Source of the DNA: Desulfuromonas sp.
Lineage (GTDB): Bacteria > Desulfobacterota > Desulfuromonadia > Desulfuromonadales > Geopsychrobacteraceae
NCBI GenBank assembly: GCA_002868865.1
Contig: PKUC01000109.1
Coordinates: 1 to 35,723, forward strand
Length of the DNA stretch: 35,723 nt
Reading direction: 5' to 3'
Position numbers and translations under genes: made by a program. A model generated the notes under the pieces. The model made no database searches and was not told the DNA's origin. It saw nothing but the letters and a program-made list of their open reading frames with translations. Below, piece by piece: positions 17,075-26,218 of the stretch. Each line of letters starts with the position of its first letter. Positions within the stretch are counted from its first letter, which is position 1.

Positions 17075-20014
17075 ATGAAGCGTCCACACCGACAGCATAC
17101 CTTCTGCCTTCTCTTCAGTCTCATTCTGTGGCTGCTGAGCGCGACACCCCTGTATGCGACCTGCTCCCCCTACGTCGGTTTTGCGACCATCAATGAGATC
17201 AATGTGCACAACCAGAGTGCGCAATCGTCAAAAGACAGCTACATCGAAATCAAGGCCCTCTCCCCCGACATCATCCTTTCGGATATATGGGAAAGCTGGA
17301 CTATCGACGTCTGCTCGGCCATCGGTGCCGCTGCAGGATCTGGCTGCCGAACAGACATCTCCGTCGAAGACTATTATTTTGATGAAAATGGCGACATGAT
17401 TCCCAACGATCCCGGCAACAACGGCTGGTTGGTCACACCGGAATCAACCTTCAACTGGCCCTATATCGACTTAAACGCCAGTAAAAACAACGACCCCCGC
17501 GGGATGACCGTCACCCTTTATGATGAGAATGGTCTGATCATTGATGTCCTCGATGTTGATGGCTACGCCAGTTCACCCCCCCCATGCAGTTTTCCTTACG
17601 ACATCGATTTTCCCGGAAGCAACGATTTTAACATCCAGCGCCAGCCGGACGGCAATGGAGACTGGGTCGGCAGCGGGGGCGGAAACTCTGGCGACCAGAC
17701 CGTCAACGACACCAACGATCCGACCCTGAGCGACGCCCCCCGCGTCGTTATCGGTGACACAACAACCACTGCCGGCAACGATATGGTCTTCACCATCAGC
17801 CTGCTCGACCCACTGACCAGCGCACCGATTGTCGCAGGTCGAAACGTCGACATCCTCTATGAAACGATCGACGGTACCGCTCTCATAGGGACGGATTACG
17901 TCGACACAGGCGGCACCGTCACGATCCCCTCCGGAGCCTCATCAGTTACCCTGCCGATCCCAACACTCGCTACGGCGACCAACGACCGCTGGTTCTACCT
18001 GCACCTCATCGAAGTCACCACCAAGGATAATGATCTCAAAGTCGCGGTGATCGGCTTCAACATGGCCAAAGGGACCATCAGCGCCCCGAGCGTCGATCAC
18101 TATGAGATCCACCACGACGGCAGCGCACTGACCTGCGAACCGGAAGCGATCACGATCAAGGCCTGCACCGACACCGCAACACCCTGCGCACTGGCGACTG
18201 ATCCCAGCGATGTGACCCTCGCCACCAGCGCCGGTTCGTGGCTGGAAACCAGCCCGATCACTTTTACCGGTTCAACCACGGTCAACCTGAAAAATACCGA
18301 CAGCACCCTCACACCGGTCATCAGTTTGTCGACCACCACCCCCTCGGCAACGGTCCAGTGCTACGAAAACGGCACCCCCGATGCAGCCTGCGATCTTGCC
18401 TTTTACGACAGCGGCTTTCTGTTTGATGTGCTCGACGCCGCCTCAGGGAGCACCCAGACCGTCACCATGCAGGCAGTCCGACTTGATGACACCACCCAGA
18501 CCTGCACACCGACTTTCACCGACCAGACAAAAGCTATCGACTTCAGTTTCATCTACGCCGATCCACTTACAAATCCGCACGGCTCACAGGCCCAGATCGG
18601 CTCAATCGATTTTGTCGGCAACGCCTTGAACCACAACCTCTATTTTGACCCGTCCGGGACCACCAGCTTTATCTTGAGCTACCCAGATGCCGGCAGTTTG
18701 ACCTTTACCGCCAGCTACGACGACGGTAGCGCCGTCGCAACCGGTAACGACACGGCAATCTTCTATCCGGACAGTTTCCGCATCACCGCCCCGGTACAGA
18801 CCTGGACCGCCACCGACGGCAGCAGTACAGTTTTGGCCAAAGCAGGCGAAACCTTCTCGCTGACCATCGAAGCCCTCAACACCGCTGGCGTGGCAACCCC
18901 TAACTATACCGGAACCGTAACCCTCAGCGCAGACAATGTTTCTCCTGCGACCGGCGTCACCGGAGCGATCAGCACCACAACGGCCAATCTCACCGACGGT
19001 ACCGCGACTCTCAATCAGACCTATTCTGAAGTCGGAATCATGACAATTACAGCCGATGATCTTGACTACCTTGGCCATAGCATCACCGGGACCAGCGAAA
19101 ATATCGGCCGCTTTATTCCTGATCAGTTTCGTATAATCTCCGGTTTGACTGTCGACGGCATTCTCAATCATGCTGATACACTGTTCAGTTATTATGGACA
19201 CGAAATCAACGGTTACAGCACCGCACCATCGATAATCATCGAGGCACTGGCAGTCGACGGCAGCCGGACTCAAAACTATCAGGGCGACTATTTCAAAATG
19301 ACAGCGGCGGATATCGCTATCTCTAACCCGACGGCCGACAAGGTCGAAACCACTCAACCGATCAGTATCATTCGCACGGGCGAATCGCTGTTGAGCAATG
19401 GCGACGGCACGATGACCTACCTGTTCGGAACGGACGGAATCACCTACACCAAGCAATCCACCGCCACCCCGCCGCTCAGCACCCCGCAATTCGATTTCGA
19501 AGTCACGTCTCTGACGGACAGTGATCCACCGACGGCAACGGCCGTCAGTGAGATGGTTCCCGTCAGCGGCGGTACCGAATTCCGCTACGGCCGTCTCAAC
19601 GCCGAACATACTTACGGCCCGGAAACCGAACCACTCGATATCATTGCCACTGCAGAGTACTGGGATGGTAGCCAGTGGCAGCCGAACCCGCTCGACAATG
19701 TCAGCACGTTTCAGTACATCAAAACAGAAACCGACATCACCACCGTCGAAGACGAAAATGGCGTGCTGGTCGCACCCGCAAGCACTGATCTAACCATCAC
19801 ATCAGGGCTGGGAACTCTCACCCTGACTCCGAATGTCGATGCCGGCGACCCCGGTGGCTCTGTTGATGTCACCCTACTCCCGCAAGGCTGGCTGAACTTC
19901 GATTGGGACAACGATGTCTCTACCGTCGATAGCGGTCCAACGGTCACCGTAACCTTTGGTATCTATCGTGGGCGCGACAGGATTATCAGCTGGGAAGAGA
20001 TTCCGGTGCACTGA
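17075..20014 (+). CDS. mshQ: MshQ-like MSHA pilus-associated protein (DUF6701 type)
   Basis: A 979-residue secreted protein. Signal peptide 1-28 ends at LYA. Residues 30-190 resemble a lamin-tail-like domain (INEINVHNQS and YIEIKAL); 224-335 look like a Calx-beta domain with DAPRVVIGDTT and the GTALIGTDYVDTGGTVTIP pattern; from about 340 to the end is the MshQ/DUF6701 region, with HYEIHHDGSALTCEPE at its start, FRYGRLNAEHTYGPE near 850 and the C-terminal GIYRGRDRIISWEE typical of the family. MshQ is thought to be displayed with the pilus, possibly as a large tip subunit. The ATG at 17075 has AGGA upstream. It leads the plus-strand arm and overlaps mshC by one base (TGATG). Most cysteines lie in the N-terminal half. 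Confidence 0.85.
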   Translation: MKRPHRQHTFCLLFSLILWLLSATPLYATCSPYVGFATINEINVHNQSAQSSKDSYIEIKALSPDIILSDIWESWTIDVCSAIGAAAGSGCRTDISVEDYYFDENGDMIPNDPGNNGWLVTPESTFNWPYIDLNASKNNDPRGMTVTLYDENGLIIDVLDVDGYASSPPPCSFPYDIDFPGSNDFNIQRQPDGNGDWVGSGGGNSGDQTVNDTNDPTLSDAPRVVIGDTTTTAGNDMVFTISLLDPLTSAPIVAGRNVDILYETIDGTALIGTDYVDTGGTVTIPSGASSVTLPIPTLATATNDRWFYLHLIEVTTKDNDLKVAVIGFNMAKGTISAPSVDHYEIHHDGSALTCEPEAITIKACTDTATPCALATDPSDVTLATSAGSWLETSPITFTGSTTVNLKNTDSTLTPVISLSTTTPSATVQCYENGTPDAACDLAFYDSGFLFDVLDAASGSTQTVTMQAVRLDDTTQTCTPTFTDQTKAIDFSFIYADPLTNPHGSQAQIGSIDFVGNALNHNLYFDPSGTTSFILSYPDAGSLTFTASYDDGSAVATGNDTAIFYPDSFRITAPVQTWTATDGSSTVLAKAGETFSLTIEALNTAGVATPNYTGTVTLSADNVSPATGVTGAISTTTANLTDGTATLNQTYSEVGIMTITADDLDYLGHSITGTSENIGRFIPDQFRIISGLTVDGILNHADTLFSYYGHEINGYSTAPSIIIEALAVDGSRTQNYQGDYFKMTAADIAISNPTADKVETTQPISIIRTGESLLSNGDGTMTYLFGTDGITYTKQSTATPPLSTPQFDFEVTSLTDSDPPTATAVSEMVPVSGGTEFRYGRLNAEHTYGPETEPLDIIATAEYWDGSQWQPNPLDNVSTFQYIKTETDITTVEDENGVLVAPASTDLTITSGLGTLTLTPNVDAGDPGGSVDVTLLPQGWLNFDWDNDVSTVDSGPTVTVTFGIYRGRDRIISWEEIPVH

Positions 20015-20463
20015 TGACGATGAATTCACCACACAGTTCCGGGTTCACCCTGCTCGAATTGATTCTGATCATCACCCTGATCGGAATTCTCGCTGCGGTT
20101 GCCCTCCCTAAAATAGACCTCGCCACCTACCGGGATGATACAGAAGCCAACCTGCTGTTGTCACACCTGCGCTACGCCCAGCACCGCTCGATGGTCACCG
20201 GTGGCGGCTGGAACATCACCTTCGGGACCGACAGTTACAGCCTCGCCGACGAAAACGATACAGCACAGGACTTCCCCGGACTGGGGAGCACCGTCGAGGT
20301 GACCGCTATCACTTCCAGCCGCGCTGTGCTCTATTTCGACAGCCTCGGCACCCCCGATGACGACGCTTTCAGCAACAACACCAACAACGTCACCACACTG
20401 ACAACCATCACCATCGGCGGACAAACCTTCACAGTTGAGCCTTACAGTGGAGGAATCCTGTGA
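20014..20463 (+). CDS. mshC: MshC-like minor prepilin
   Basis: A 149-residue type IV prepilin-like protein. The leader ends at G10, followed by F11 and the hydrophobic helix TLLELILIITLIGIL with the essential glutamate at mature position 5 (E15). Prepilin peptidase would cut between G10 and F11. The length, the short variable C-terminal part and its position between mshQ and mshD support MshC, a minor pilin thought to be part of the tip or initiation complex. Overlaps mshQ by one base and mshD by four. Confidence 0.78.
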   Translation: MTMNSPHSSGFTLLELILIITLIGILAAVALPKIDLATYRDDTEANLLLSHLRYAQHRSMVTGGGWNITFGTDSYSLADENDTAQDFPGLGSTVEVTAITSSRAVLYFDSLGTPDDDAFSNNTNNVTTLTTITIGGQTFTVEPYSGGIL

Positions 20464-20969
20464 ATAGCCGCGGATTTTCCCTTGTTGAACTTGTGATCTA
20501 CATTGTGGTTTTTGCCATCGGGGTTGCCGGTGTCATGACCGTGACCTCACAGAGCCTGTCCCGTGGTTCGGACTCGACCCTGCGCCTGCGAGGCACCCAG
20601 GTCGCCCAGGCCGCCATGGAAGAGATTCTGGCCAAGAAATGGGACGACACCTCACCAAACGGAGGCGGTGTGACCGCAACCCCGACCGCTGTTGCACTGT
20701 TCGGCCCAGACGGCGGAGAGGGGACGATGGACAGATATGATGATGTCGATGACTATCATGGCATTGCCGGGCTCGCCAGTTCTTCTGCGGCAGCCTTTAA
20801 CCTGACAGCGGGATTCACAATCGATGTGACGGTCAGTTACGTCAGCCTGTCAGGAGGGACCTTTATCGCCAGCGGTATCCCCAGCGATTACAAACAGATC
20901 GATCTCACAGTCGATTGTACTGAGCTGAACGAGAGCTATCGGATTGTAGCGGTCAAAGGAAATTTTTGA
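20460..20969 (+). CDS. mshD: MshD-like minor prepilin
   Basis: A 169-residue prepilin with a very short leader: G5 then FSLVELVIYIVVFAIGV, glutamate at mature position 5 (E10). The helix continues into the region AQAAMEEILAKKWDD, which is highly characteristic of MshD/PilV-like minor pilins. It starts with GTG at 20460, overlapping the mshC stop by 4 bases, with GGAGGA upstream. It is one of the minor pilins that prime assembly in the MSHA system. Confidence 0.82.
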   Translation: MNSRGFSLVELVIYIVVFAIGVAGVMTVTSQSLSRGSDSTLRLRGTQVAQAAMEEILAKKWDDTSPNGGGVTATPTAVALFGPDGGEGTMDRYDDVDDYHGIAGLASSSAAAFNLTAGFTIDVTVSYVSLSGGTFIASGIPSDYKQIDLTVDCTELNESYRIVAVKGNF

Positions 20970-21712
20970 TGCGAGAGGCCAGAAACGCTGGATTTACACT
21001 GGTTGAAATGGTTGTCGTCATCGTGCTGCTCGGCATCGTTGGAGCGATGACCTCTCAGCTGATCCTCCCTCTGCTGACCAGTTACACCGAATCCCGTGTT
21101 GTCGATCGGCTTTACGGTGACGCTAAGTTCGCCGTCGAACGGATCGACCGGGAAATCCGCATGTCGATTCCCAATTCCCTGCGGACTGTCGCTAGCGATA
21201 CCGGCATCCAGTTCGGTCGACTCAAAGACGCGGCCTACTACAGTGACAGACCGGCAAACAACAAACACATCGAGTTGGACGCAACCACATATCCCACCAT
21301 GGCAGTCGGCGACCAACTGTCGATCTACAACACAAACCCCAACCAGTTTTATAACGGGAACAGAAACTATCAAATTGATACGCTACTCGCAGGCAACGTT
21401 GTAGAGCTGGACCGAAAACCGGCCCCCCAATCCCCTCTGCGCCGTTTTTACTGTTTCGATCTAGCGCAATCTCCGGTCACTTTTTACCACAGTGGAACGC
21501 AGCTGATACGCAGCTTCGGCTACGGGCTAGGTGGTGCGATCGACGGAACCGCGGGAGGCAATGTTGTCGCAACAAATGTTCAAAGCGCAGCCTTCAGCTA
21601 CGATCCGGGGAATATGACCCGCAATGCCACACTCAAAATTGACCTGACCATGGCTGCAAACGGAATCAGCTTGAATTACTCGCACAAAATCCACATCAGG
21701 AACATGCCATGA
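20969..21712 (+). CDS. mshO: MshO-like minor prepilin
   Basis: A 247-residue prepilin: leader to G8, then FTLVEMVVVIVLLGIVG with E13 at mature position 5. Following family features are LPLLTSYTESR and AKFAVERIDREIRMSIPNSL, as in MshO/PilW-like minor pilins. The ATG at 20969 (TGATG overlap with mshD) is preferred over the TTG one codon earlier because AAGGA is nine bases upstream. It has a single cysteine in the body (FYCFDL). Overlaps mshP by up to 4 bases. Confidence 0.82.
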   Translation: MREARNAGFTLVEMVVVIVLLGIVGAMTSQLILPLLTSYTESRVVDRLYGDAKFAVERIDREIRMSIPNSLRTVASDTGIQFGRLKDAAYYSDRPANNKHIELDATTYPTMAVGDQLSIYNTNPNQFYNGNRNYQIDTLLAGNVVELDRKPAPQSPLRRFYCFDLAQSPVTFYHSGTQLIRSFGYGLGGAIDGTAGGNVVATNVQSAAFSYDPGNMTRNATLKIDLTMAANGISLNYSHKIHIRNMP

Positions 21713-22059
21713 TGCGCCTCAATCAAAAAGGAATGTCGGTGATTCTTGCTGTCGCCACCATGCTGATCCTCGGATTTATCGCAGCCGCAGCCGTCGGCCT
21801 GCTGCAGAATAGAGAAATCAGTTCAGGGGAGGAGCTTCTCTCGACACAGGCGCTTTTTCTGGCTGAAACCGGCGTAGAGATCGCCATCAACGAAGGATTG
21901 CTGCCGGGACCGTCCACCACCTATAATTACGGTGACGGCAATATCGACGTACGAATAACCAGCCTCGGCGTACTTGATGGACAAACCATCCTGCAGGTCG
22001 ACTCTACCGGAACCATCGGATCCATCAACAGACAAGTCCGCGTTAAATATCGGCCATAA
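21709..22059 (+). CDS. mshP: MshP-like minor pilin (PilX-type)
   Basis: A 116-residue protein with a prepilin-like start: QKG at 6-8, then MSVILAVATMLILGFIAAAA. As in MshP and PilX proteins the residue after the cleavage glycine is Met and the glutamate at mature position 5 is absent (here Leu), so its membrane extraction differs from that of the major pilin. The segment ALFLAETGVEIAI after the helix is typical of the family. Two consecutive ATG codons (21709 and 21712) could start it. Last gene of the plus-strand MSHA arm. Confidence 0.8.
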   Translation: MMRLNQKGMSVILAVATMLILGFIAAAAVGLLQNREISSGEELLSTQALFLAETGVEIAINEGLLPGPSTTYNYGDGNIDVRITSLGVLDGQTILQVDSTGTIGSINRQVRVKYRP

Positions 22060-22093
22060 AAAAAAGCGGAGCCCGTTTGGGCTCCGCTTTTTT
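22060..22093. terminator. Bidirectional terminator at the meeting point of the two MSHA arms
   Basis: A perfect 15-bp inverted repeat (22060-22074 with 22079-22093, loop GTTT) has A runs on one side and T runs on the other, so it works on both strands. It separates the converging mshP (+) and mshA (-) ends. Confidence 0.94.
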
Positions 22094-22113
22094 GAACATC
22101 AATTTTTCCGAGA

Positions 22114-22530
22114 CTACCAGCTTTTAGTCAGTTTAGCCTTTGTTGTAGCCGTCTCATCCGTCACTACAGTAATCGTATAAACAACGGAATCAATTGTTGC
22201 TGTAATGGTAGCACCTGAAGCAGACCAATCACTCGGCAATTCATCCATCGCCGCCGCAAGACAGTTACCAGAATTGGCACCGTCTATCTGACCATCGGGG
22301 CAATCCGCCAAAACGTATCCAGGCATATCGGCAGCGGCCTTACCAACCAACTTGGCGGCATGATTGAGAGCTGTCGCCGCGTTCGCTGCACCATAAACGC
22401 CATCAGCTTGAGCCTCGGCCGCTTCGGTCTTCATGTCGACGAACTTGGGGACAGCGACTGCTGCCAAAATCCCCAGAATGACGATGACGACCACCAACTC
22501 GATCAGGGTGAAACCATTTTGATTTCTCAT
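22114..22530 (-). CDS. mshA: MshA-like major type IV pilin
   Basis: A 138-residue prepilin with a short leader cut after G6 and mature N-terminus FTLIELVVVIVILGIL, glutamate E11 at mature position 5. The stretch VAVPKFVDMKTEAAEAQADGV and the segment on alanine-rich helix and loop resemble MshA. Two cysteines, C77 and C90, would form the disulfide-bonded loop common in type IVa pilins, although here it is followed by a further 48 residues. The start at 22530 has GAGGAG upstream. It is the last gene of the minus arm, with a 60-base leader of its own and the shared terminator downstream, suiting a strongly expressed subunit. Confidence 0.87.
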   Translation of the reverse strand: MRNQNGFTLIELVVVIVILGILAAVAVPKFVDMKTEAAEAQADGVYGAANAATALNHAAKLVGKAAADMPGYVLADCPDGQIDGANSGNCLAAAMDELPSDWSASGATITATIDSVVYTITVVTDETATTKAKLTKSW

Positions 22531-22590
22531 ACTCTTTGCTCCTCTTCTTTCTGTATCGGCACATTCATGCGTGCCTTTGTGTGGGGGGTG

Positions 22591-23127
22591 CTAATCTATA
22601 GTTAACCAACGATATTCGTTGACCGGCTGTATCCGCAAACCGGCCAGATAACGACCACTCATGCGCTGTGTATAGAGTGGTTCTACTGTAAATGCGATGG
22701 AGCCGCTGTTTCTGCTTTTCGATTCAAGGTAAAGCTGATGCTGAACCTTATAGACCAATTGTCGTCCTGACGCATCAAAATACCAGCGGCCGGGTGCGAC
22801 AGTACGGGCAGTTAGAGAGCTGACTGAACCATCGTAGTTATGGGGCAGCTCAACCAGAAGATCCATCGGGTTACTGCCGATCAGTCGCTGAACTGCGGCC
22901 CGATCCCCCTCGACCAGAGACGCGGTCACTTCCATCGCCAGGGCACTTCGCATCACTCCAAGGTTGTGCTCCATGGCCGTTCTTTCAACTTCAACCAAGA
23001 GTCGGTAGTACCGATCGAGGGCAAAAAAAGCGAGAACGCTGACAACAGAGATGACGACAACCAGCTCAAAAAGAGTGAATCCTCTGCTGTTCGACCCTGT
23101 TGTCCTGGTGAAAAAATTAGCTCTCAC
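22591..23127 (-). CDS. MSHA minor pilin in the MshF/MshB position
   Basis: A 178-residue prepilin-like protein. A 16-residue leader ends at G16, then FTLFELVVVISVVSVLAFFAL with E21 at mature position 5. The middle (about 45-100) has a helix with RTAMEHNLGVMRSALAMEV and the phrase LIGSNPMDLL, followed by LPHNYDG. In the classical Vibrio order MshF and MshB lie between MshG and MshA; only this one gene occupies that slot here and it combines a pilin N-terminus with an MshF-like body. I therefore leave the symbol open. The start is probably GTG at 23127; the ribosome binding site is weak. Confidence 0.7.
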   Translation of the reverse strand: MRANFFTRTTGSNSRGFTLFELVVVISVVSVLAFFALDRYYRLLVEVERTAMEHNLGVMRSALAMEVTASLVEGDRAAVQRLIGSNPMDLLVELPHNYDGSVSSLTARTVAPGRWYFDASGRQLVYKVQHQLYLESKSRNSGSIAFTVEPLYTQRMSGRYLAGLRIQPVNEYRWLTID

Positions 23128-23173
23128 TCACCAATATCTCTCATCCAAAAGTTAAAATCAACCCATCTTTCTT

Positions 23174-24397
23174 TTAACGGGTAATATTCCCGAGGTTCCA
23201 CATCGGCAAAAAGACCCCGAGGGCCAGCACGAGAACCATCCCGCCGATGATGACGATCATAATCGGCTCGATAGAACTGGACAGGCTCTTCAGATCGTAG
23301 TCCACCTCACGTTCGTAAAACGCTGCCACATCTTCAAGCATTTTATCGACCGCGCCGGTCTCCTCACCGACCGCAAGCATCTGCAGCACCAGGGGAGTGA
23401 ACATTCCGGTCTGCGTGGCACTCCGGGTCAGGGTGTCTCCCCTTTCGACACCGTTACGGATCTCCTCAATCTTCTCACCGACAAAAGCATTGTCCACCGC
23501 CCGCGCGGTAAAACCGAGGGCCTGGGTCAATGGCACTCCGGCGCTGTACCCCATGATAAAACCGCGGGAGAATCGCACCAGCGTTGAACGCAGAACGATA
23601 TCGCCCACCAGAGGAATTTTGAGCTTATAGCGATCCCACAGATAACCGCCACGCTCCGTCTTAACAGCCTGCCGCAGCCCGAAAAACGAGGAGAGCAGAA
23701 CCCCAAACACCAACGGCCAATACGTCAACATAAAATTGGAGACCCCAAGAATCATGCGGGTCGCTATCGGCAGCTCTGCTCCAGCACTGGCAAACACCTT
23801 GGCAAACGCCGGGATAACAAAAAGGCTGATGAACAGGATCGCAAACAGGATTGCAATGATGACAAACGTCGGGTAACGCAGCGCGGATTTGACCCGATTG
23901 ATGGTTTCTTTTTCCCGTTCAAAATAGTTGGAAAGCTGCAGAAACACGTCGTCGAGCTTGCCCGTTCCCTCACCGACCTGCACCATCCGGCACAGCAGCG
24001 GCGGAAACACCTTGGGGTGCGCGGCAAAGGCCCCTGACAGTTCCATCCCCGCTTCAAGATCGTCGATCACCTTGGCCAACGCTGTGCCCAGCGATTCGTT
24101 ACGGGCGGTCTCAACCAGCCCCGACAGAGCGCGGACCATCGGCACTCCGGCTTTGGTCAGGGTGTACATCTGCCGGCAGAACAGAATCAAATCATCCAGT
24201 CCGACCTTTTGCCGTCGATTCAACCTGAATCTCTGGCTGAGGGGCAGAGCGCTCTTGCCGGCGATTTCAACGATACTCACCGGAACCATCTGACTGGCCT
24301 GCAACTGGCTGGCAAGCGCATCGGCAGACGAAGCCTCAAGCTGACCTTCGTTCAGCGACCCGGCCTGATCTCGAGCTTTGTAGCGATAGTAAGGCAT
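23174..24397 (-). CDS. mshG: MshG, type IV pilus inner-membrane platform protein (GspF/PilC family)
   Basis: About 407 residues with the duplicated GspF architecture: two cytoplasmic T2SSF domains (about 60-190 and 265-390), each followed by membrane helices, three in all. Diagnostic phrases are FCRQMYTLTKAGVPMVRAL, MVQVGEGTGKLD and its repeat MLAVGEETGAVDKML. The protein is the membrane rotor or platform that couples the ATPase MshE to pilin addition. I use ATG 24397, giving the conserved MPYYRYKARD start, four bases after the mshE stop; a TTG at 24412 is less likely. Confidence 0.93.
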   Translation of the reverse strand: MPYYRYKARDQAGSLNEGQLEASSADALASQLQASQMVPVSIVEIAGKSALPLSQRFRLNRRQKVGLDDLILFCRQMYTLTKAGVPMVRALSGLVETARNESLGTALAKVIDDLEAGMELSGAFAAHPKVFPPLLCRMVQVGEGTGKLDDVFLQLSNYFEREKETINRVKSALRYPTFVIIAILFAILFISLFVIPAFAKVFASAGAELPIATRMILGVSNFMLTYWPLVFGVLLSSFFGLRQAVKTERGGYLWDRYKLKIPLVGDIVLRSTLVRFSRGFIMGYSAGVPLTQALGFTARAVDNAFVGEKIEEIRNGVERGDTLTRSATQTGMFTPLVLQMLAVGEETGAVDKMLEDVAAFYEREVDYDLKSLSSSIEPIMIVIIGGMVLVLALGVFLPMWNLGNITR

Positions 24398-24401
24398 CTG
24401 C

Positions 24402-26192
24402 TTAACCCGCAATCTCGTCTGGAGTCTGACTGGTCAGACCCGGCGAGGTATGAGCCGCAATGGAGGTCTCGTCGATCTGACCAGATATCCGCATCACCTC
24501 TTCAATACTCGTCACCCCCGACTGTGCCAGCAGTAACGTCTCTTGCGCCAGGCTGCTGAACCCTTTCTGCTGCTGTGCCAGCTCGGCAAAGTCAGAGCTA
24601 TCGTTGCGACGCAGCGCATCAGCGAGCTCAAAGTTCATCTCGAGCAGCTCAAACACACCGATCCGCCCAGAGTAGCCCGTGTTATTGCAGGAGGGACAGC
24701 CAGTCCCCGCGGTGAATCCAGTGGGGTCAAAGGATCGTCCCATCTTCAACGAGAAAGTGTCCAAAAAACTGCGTGCAGCCGAATCAAGGGTATCGGGCTG
24801 CTGGCAACCAACACAGACCCGGCGCACCAGCCGTTGCGCAAGCACGGCACGTAACGAGCTGGCGACAACATAGCCTTCGGTTCCCATCTCGATCAGGCGC
24901 AGTGCCGTACTAATCGAATCGTTGGTATGCAGTGTCGAGAGAACCAGATGACCTGTCATCGCAGCCCGCAAAGCGATATCACTGGTCTCCTTGTCGCGCA
25001 TCTCACCAACCATGACAATATCCGGATCCTGCCGCAGTCCGGCCCTTAAAACCCGAGCGAAATCGAGGCCGATTTTCGAGTAGACCTGAACCTGATTGAC
25101 CCGCGGCAGCCGGTATTCCACCGGGTCTTCAACTGTGATAATTTTTTTCTCTTCGTGGTTGAGTTCGTTCAGTGCTCCATAGAGGGTCGTGGTCTTACCG
25201 CTTCCGGTCGGGCCGGTAACCAGAACCAATCCGTTGGGTCGCCGCAGTTGCTGACGAAACCGCTTCAGCAGATAAGGAGACATGCCGACATGGTCCAGGT
25301 TCAATAAACCGCCGGACTGGTCAAGAAGTCGCATAACCACCGACTCCCCATACTGCAACGGCATGGTCGACAGACGGATATCGATGCTTTTCCCTTTAAC
25401 TCGGATATTGAAACGACCGTCTTGAGGCAACCGGCGTTCCGAAATATCCAGTCCGCAGACAAGTTTCAGACGTGACACCATCGCAGGGGCAATCCGCTTC
25501 TCCTTCATGATCTGCTCATGGAGCACGCCGTCGATCCGCTGGCGGATCCGCAAAACCTTCTCATCCGGCTCGATATGGATATCCGACGCGCCGACCTGAA
25601 TAGCGTCCTCAAACAACGAGCGAAGCAGCCGGACAACAGGGGCATCTTCGACATCTGTCGTTGCCAGAAGCTGATTGAGATTACTGTCTCCCTGAGAAAG
25701 TTCCTCACCGAGTTCCTCGGCAATGGTCACAATCTCCTGGGTTCTCCGGTAGACGGTGTCGAGAGTTTTCAACAGTTCGGTCTCGTTGACCACGGCGATG
25801 CTGATCTGCCGCTTGAGAATCTTCGTCAGCTCGTCATAGGCGTGAATATCGGTCGGATCAGCCATCCCCACCAGCATCCGGCCCGCTTCGAGAGACAGGG
25901 CAATTGTTCGGAACCGGCGTGCAGCGGTTTCCGGCATCAGGCGCACAGTATCGGGGTTGTAATGATAATGTTTGAGGTCGATAAAGGGGAGATTCATCTG
26001 GTCAGCGAGAAACCTGTAAAACTCCTGAGAGGTCAGAAATCCGAGATCGATCAGCGTGGCACCGAGCTTAGCTCCCGTCTTTTTCTGCATCGCCAGGGCC
26101 TGCATCAACTGATCTTCAGTGATTGCACCGCCACTGACCATCAGGTCGCCTATACGGATTTTTTTTCGCGGGGGAGCCTGTTCAAACGCCAT
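24402..26192 (-). CDS. mshE: MshE, pilus extension ATPase with c-di-GMP-binding N-terminal domain
   Basis: A 596-residue GspE/PilB-type hexameric ATPase. The N-terminal MshEN domain (about 10-140) keeps the two-motif pattern that binds c-di-GMP in Vibrio MshE: RIGDLM at 13-18 and KLGATL at 42-47 with downstream glycine and leucine positions. The catalytic half has Walker A GPTGSGKT at 327-334, the Asp box near VEDPVEY, Walker B DIVMVGEMRD at 391-400 and a histidine box HLVLSTLHT. A zinc tetracysteine is present (C460, C463, C499, C502). It drives MSHA pilus polymerisation at the inner membrane, and the MshEN domain implies that c-di-GMP promotes extension. GAGGA lies upstream of the ATG. Confidence 0.95.
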   Translation of the reverse strand: MAFEQAPPRKKIRIGDLMVSGGAITEDQLMQALAMQKKTGAKLGATLIDLGFLTSQEFYRFLADQMNLPFIDLKHYHYNPDTVRLMPETAARRFRTIALSLEAGRMLVGMADPTDIHAYDELTKILKRQISIAVVNETELLKTLDTVYRRTQEIVTIAEELGEELSQGDSNLNQLLATTDVEDAPVVRLLRSLFEDAIQVGASDIHIEPDEKVLRIRQRIDGVLHEQIMKEKRIAPAMVSRLKLVCGLDISERRLPQDGRFNIRVKGKSIDIRLSTMPLQYGESVVMRLLDQSGGLLNLDHVGMSPYLLKRFRQQLRRPNGLVLVTGPTGSGKTTTLYGALNELNHEEKKIITVEDPVEYRLPRVNQVQVYSKIGLDFARVLRAGLRQDPDIVMVGEMRDKETSDIALRAAMTGHLVLSTLHTNDSISTALRLIEMGTEGYVVASSLRAVLAQRLVRRVCVGCQQPDTLDSAARSFLDTFSLKMGRSFDPTGFTAGTGCPSCNNTGYSGRIGVFELLEMNFELADALRRNDSSDFAELAQQQKGFSSLAQETLLLAQSGVTSIEEVMRISGQIDETSIAAHTSPGLTSQTPDEIAG

Positions 26193-26218
26193 ATCGCTTA
26201 AGTCCTCATTCCTTTAAA

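Noticed and set aside
18602-19609. 335-codon minus-strand frame opposite mshQ
   Set aside because: Composition is that of an antisense frame and mshQ is coherent over the whole stretch.
22531-22590. Possible sigma-54 promoter before mshA (GGCACG on the minus strand with a later GC)
   Set aside because: The spacing between the GG and GC elements is about three bases too long for the -24/-12 pattern, and the -12 box is not TTGC.
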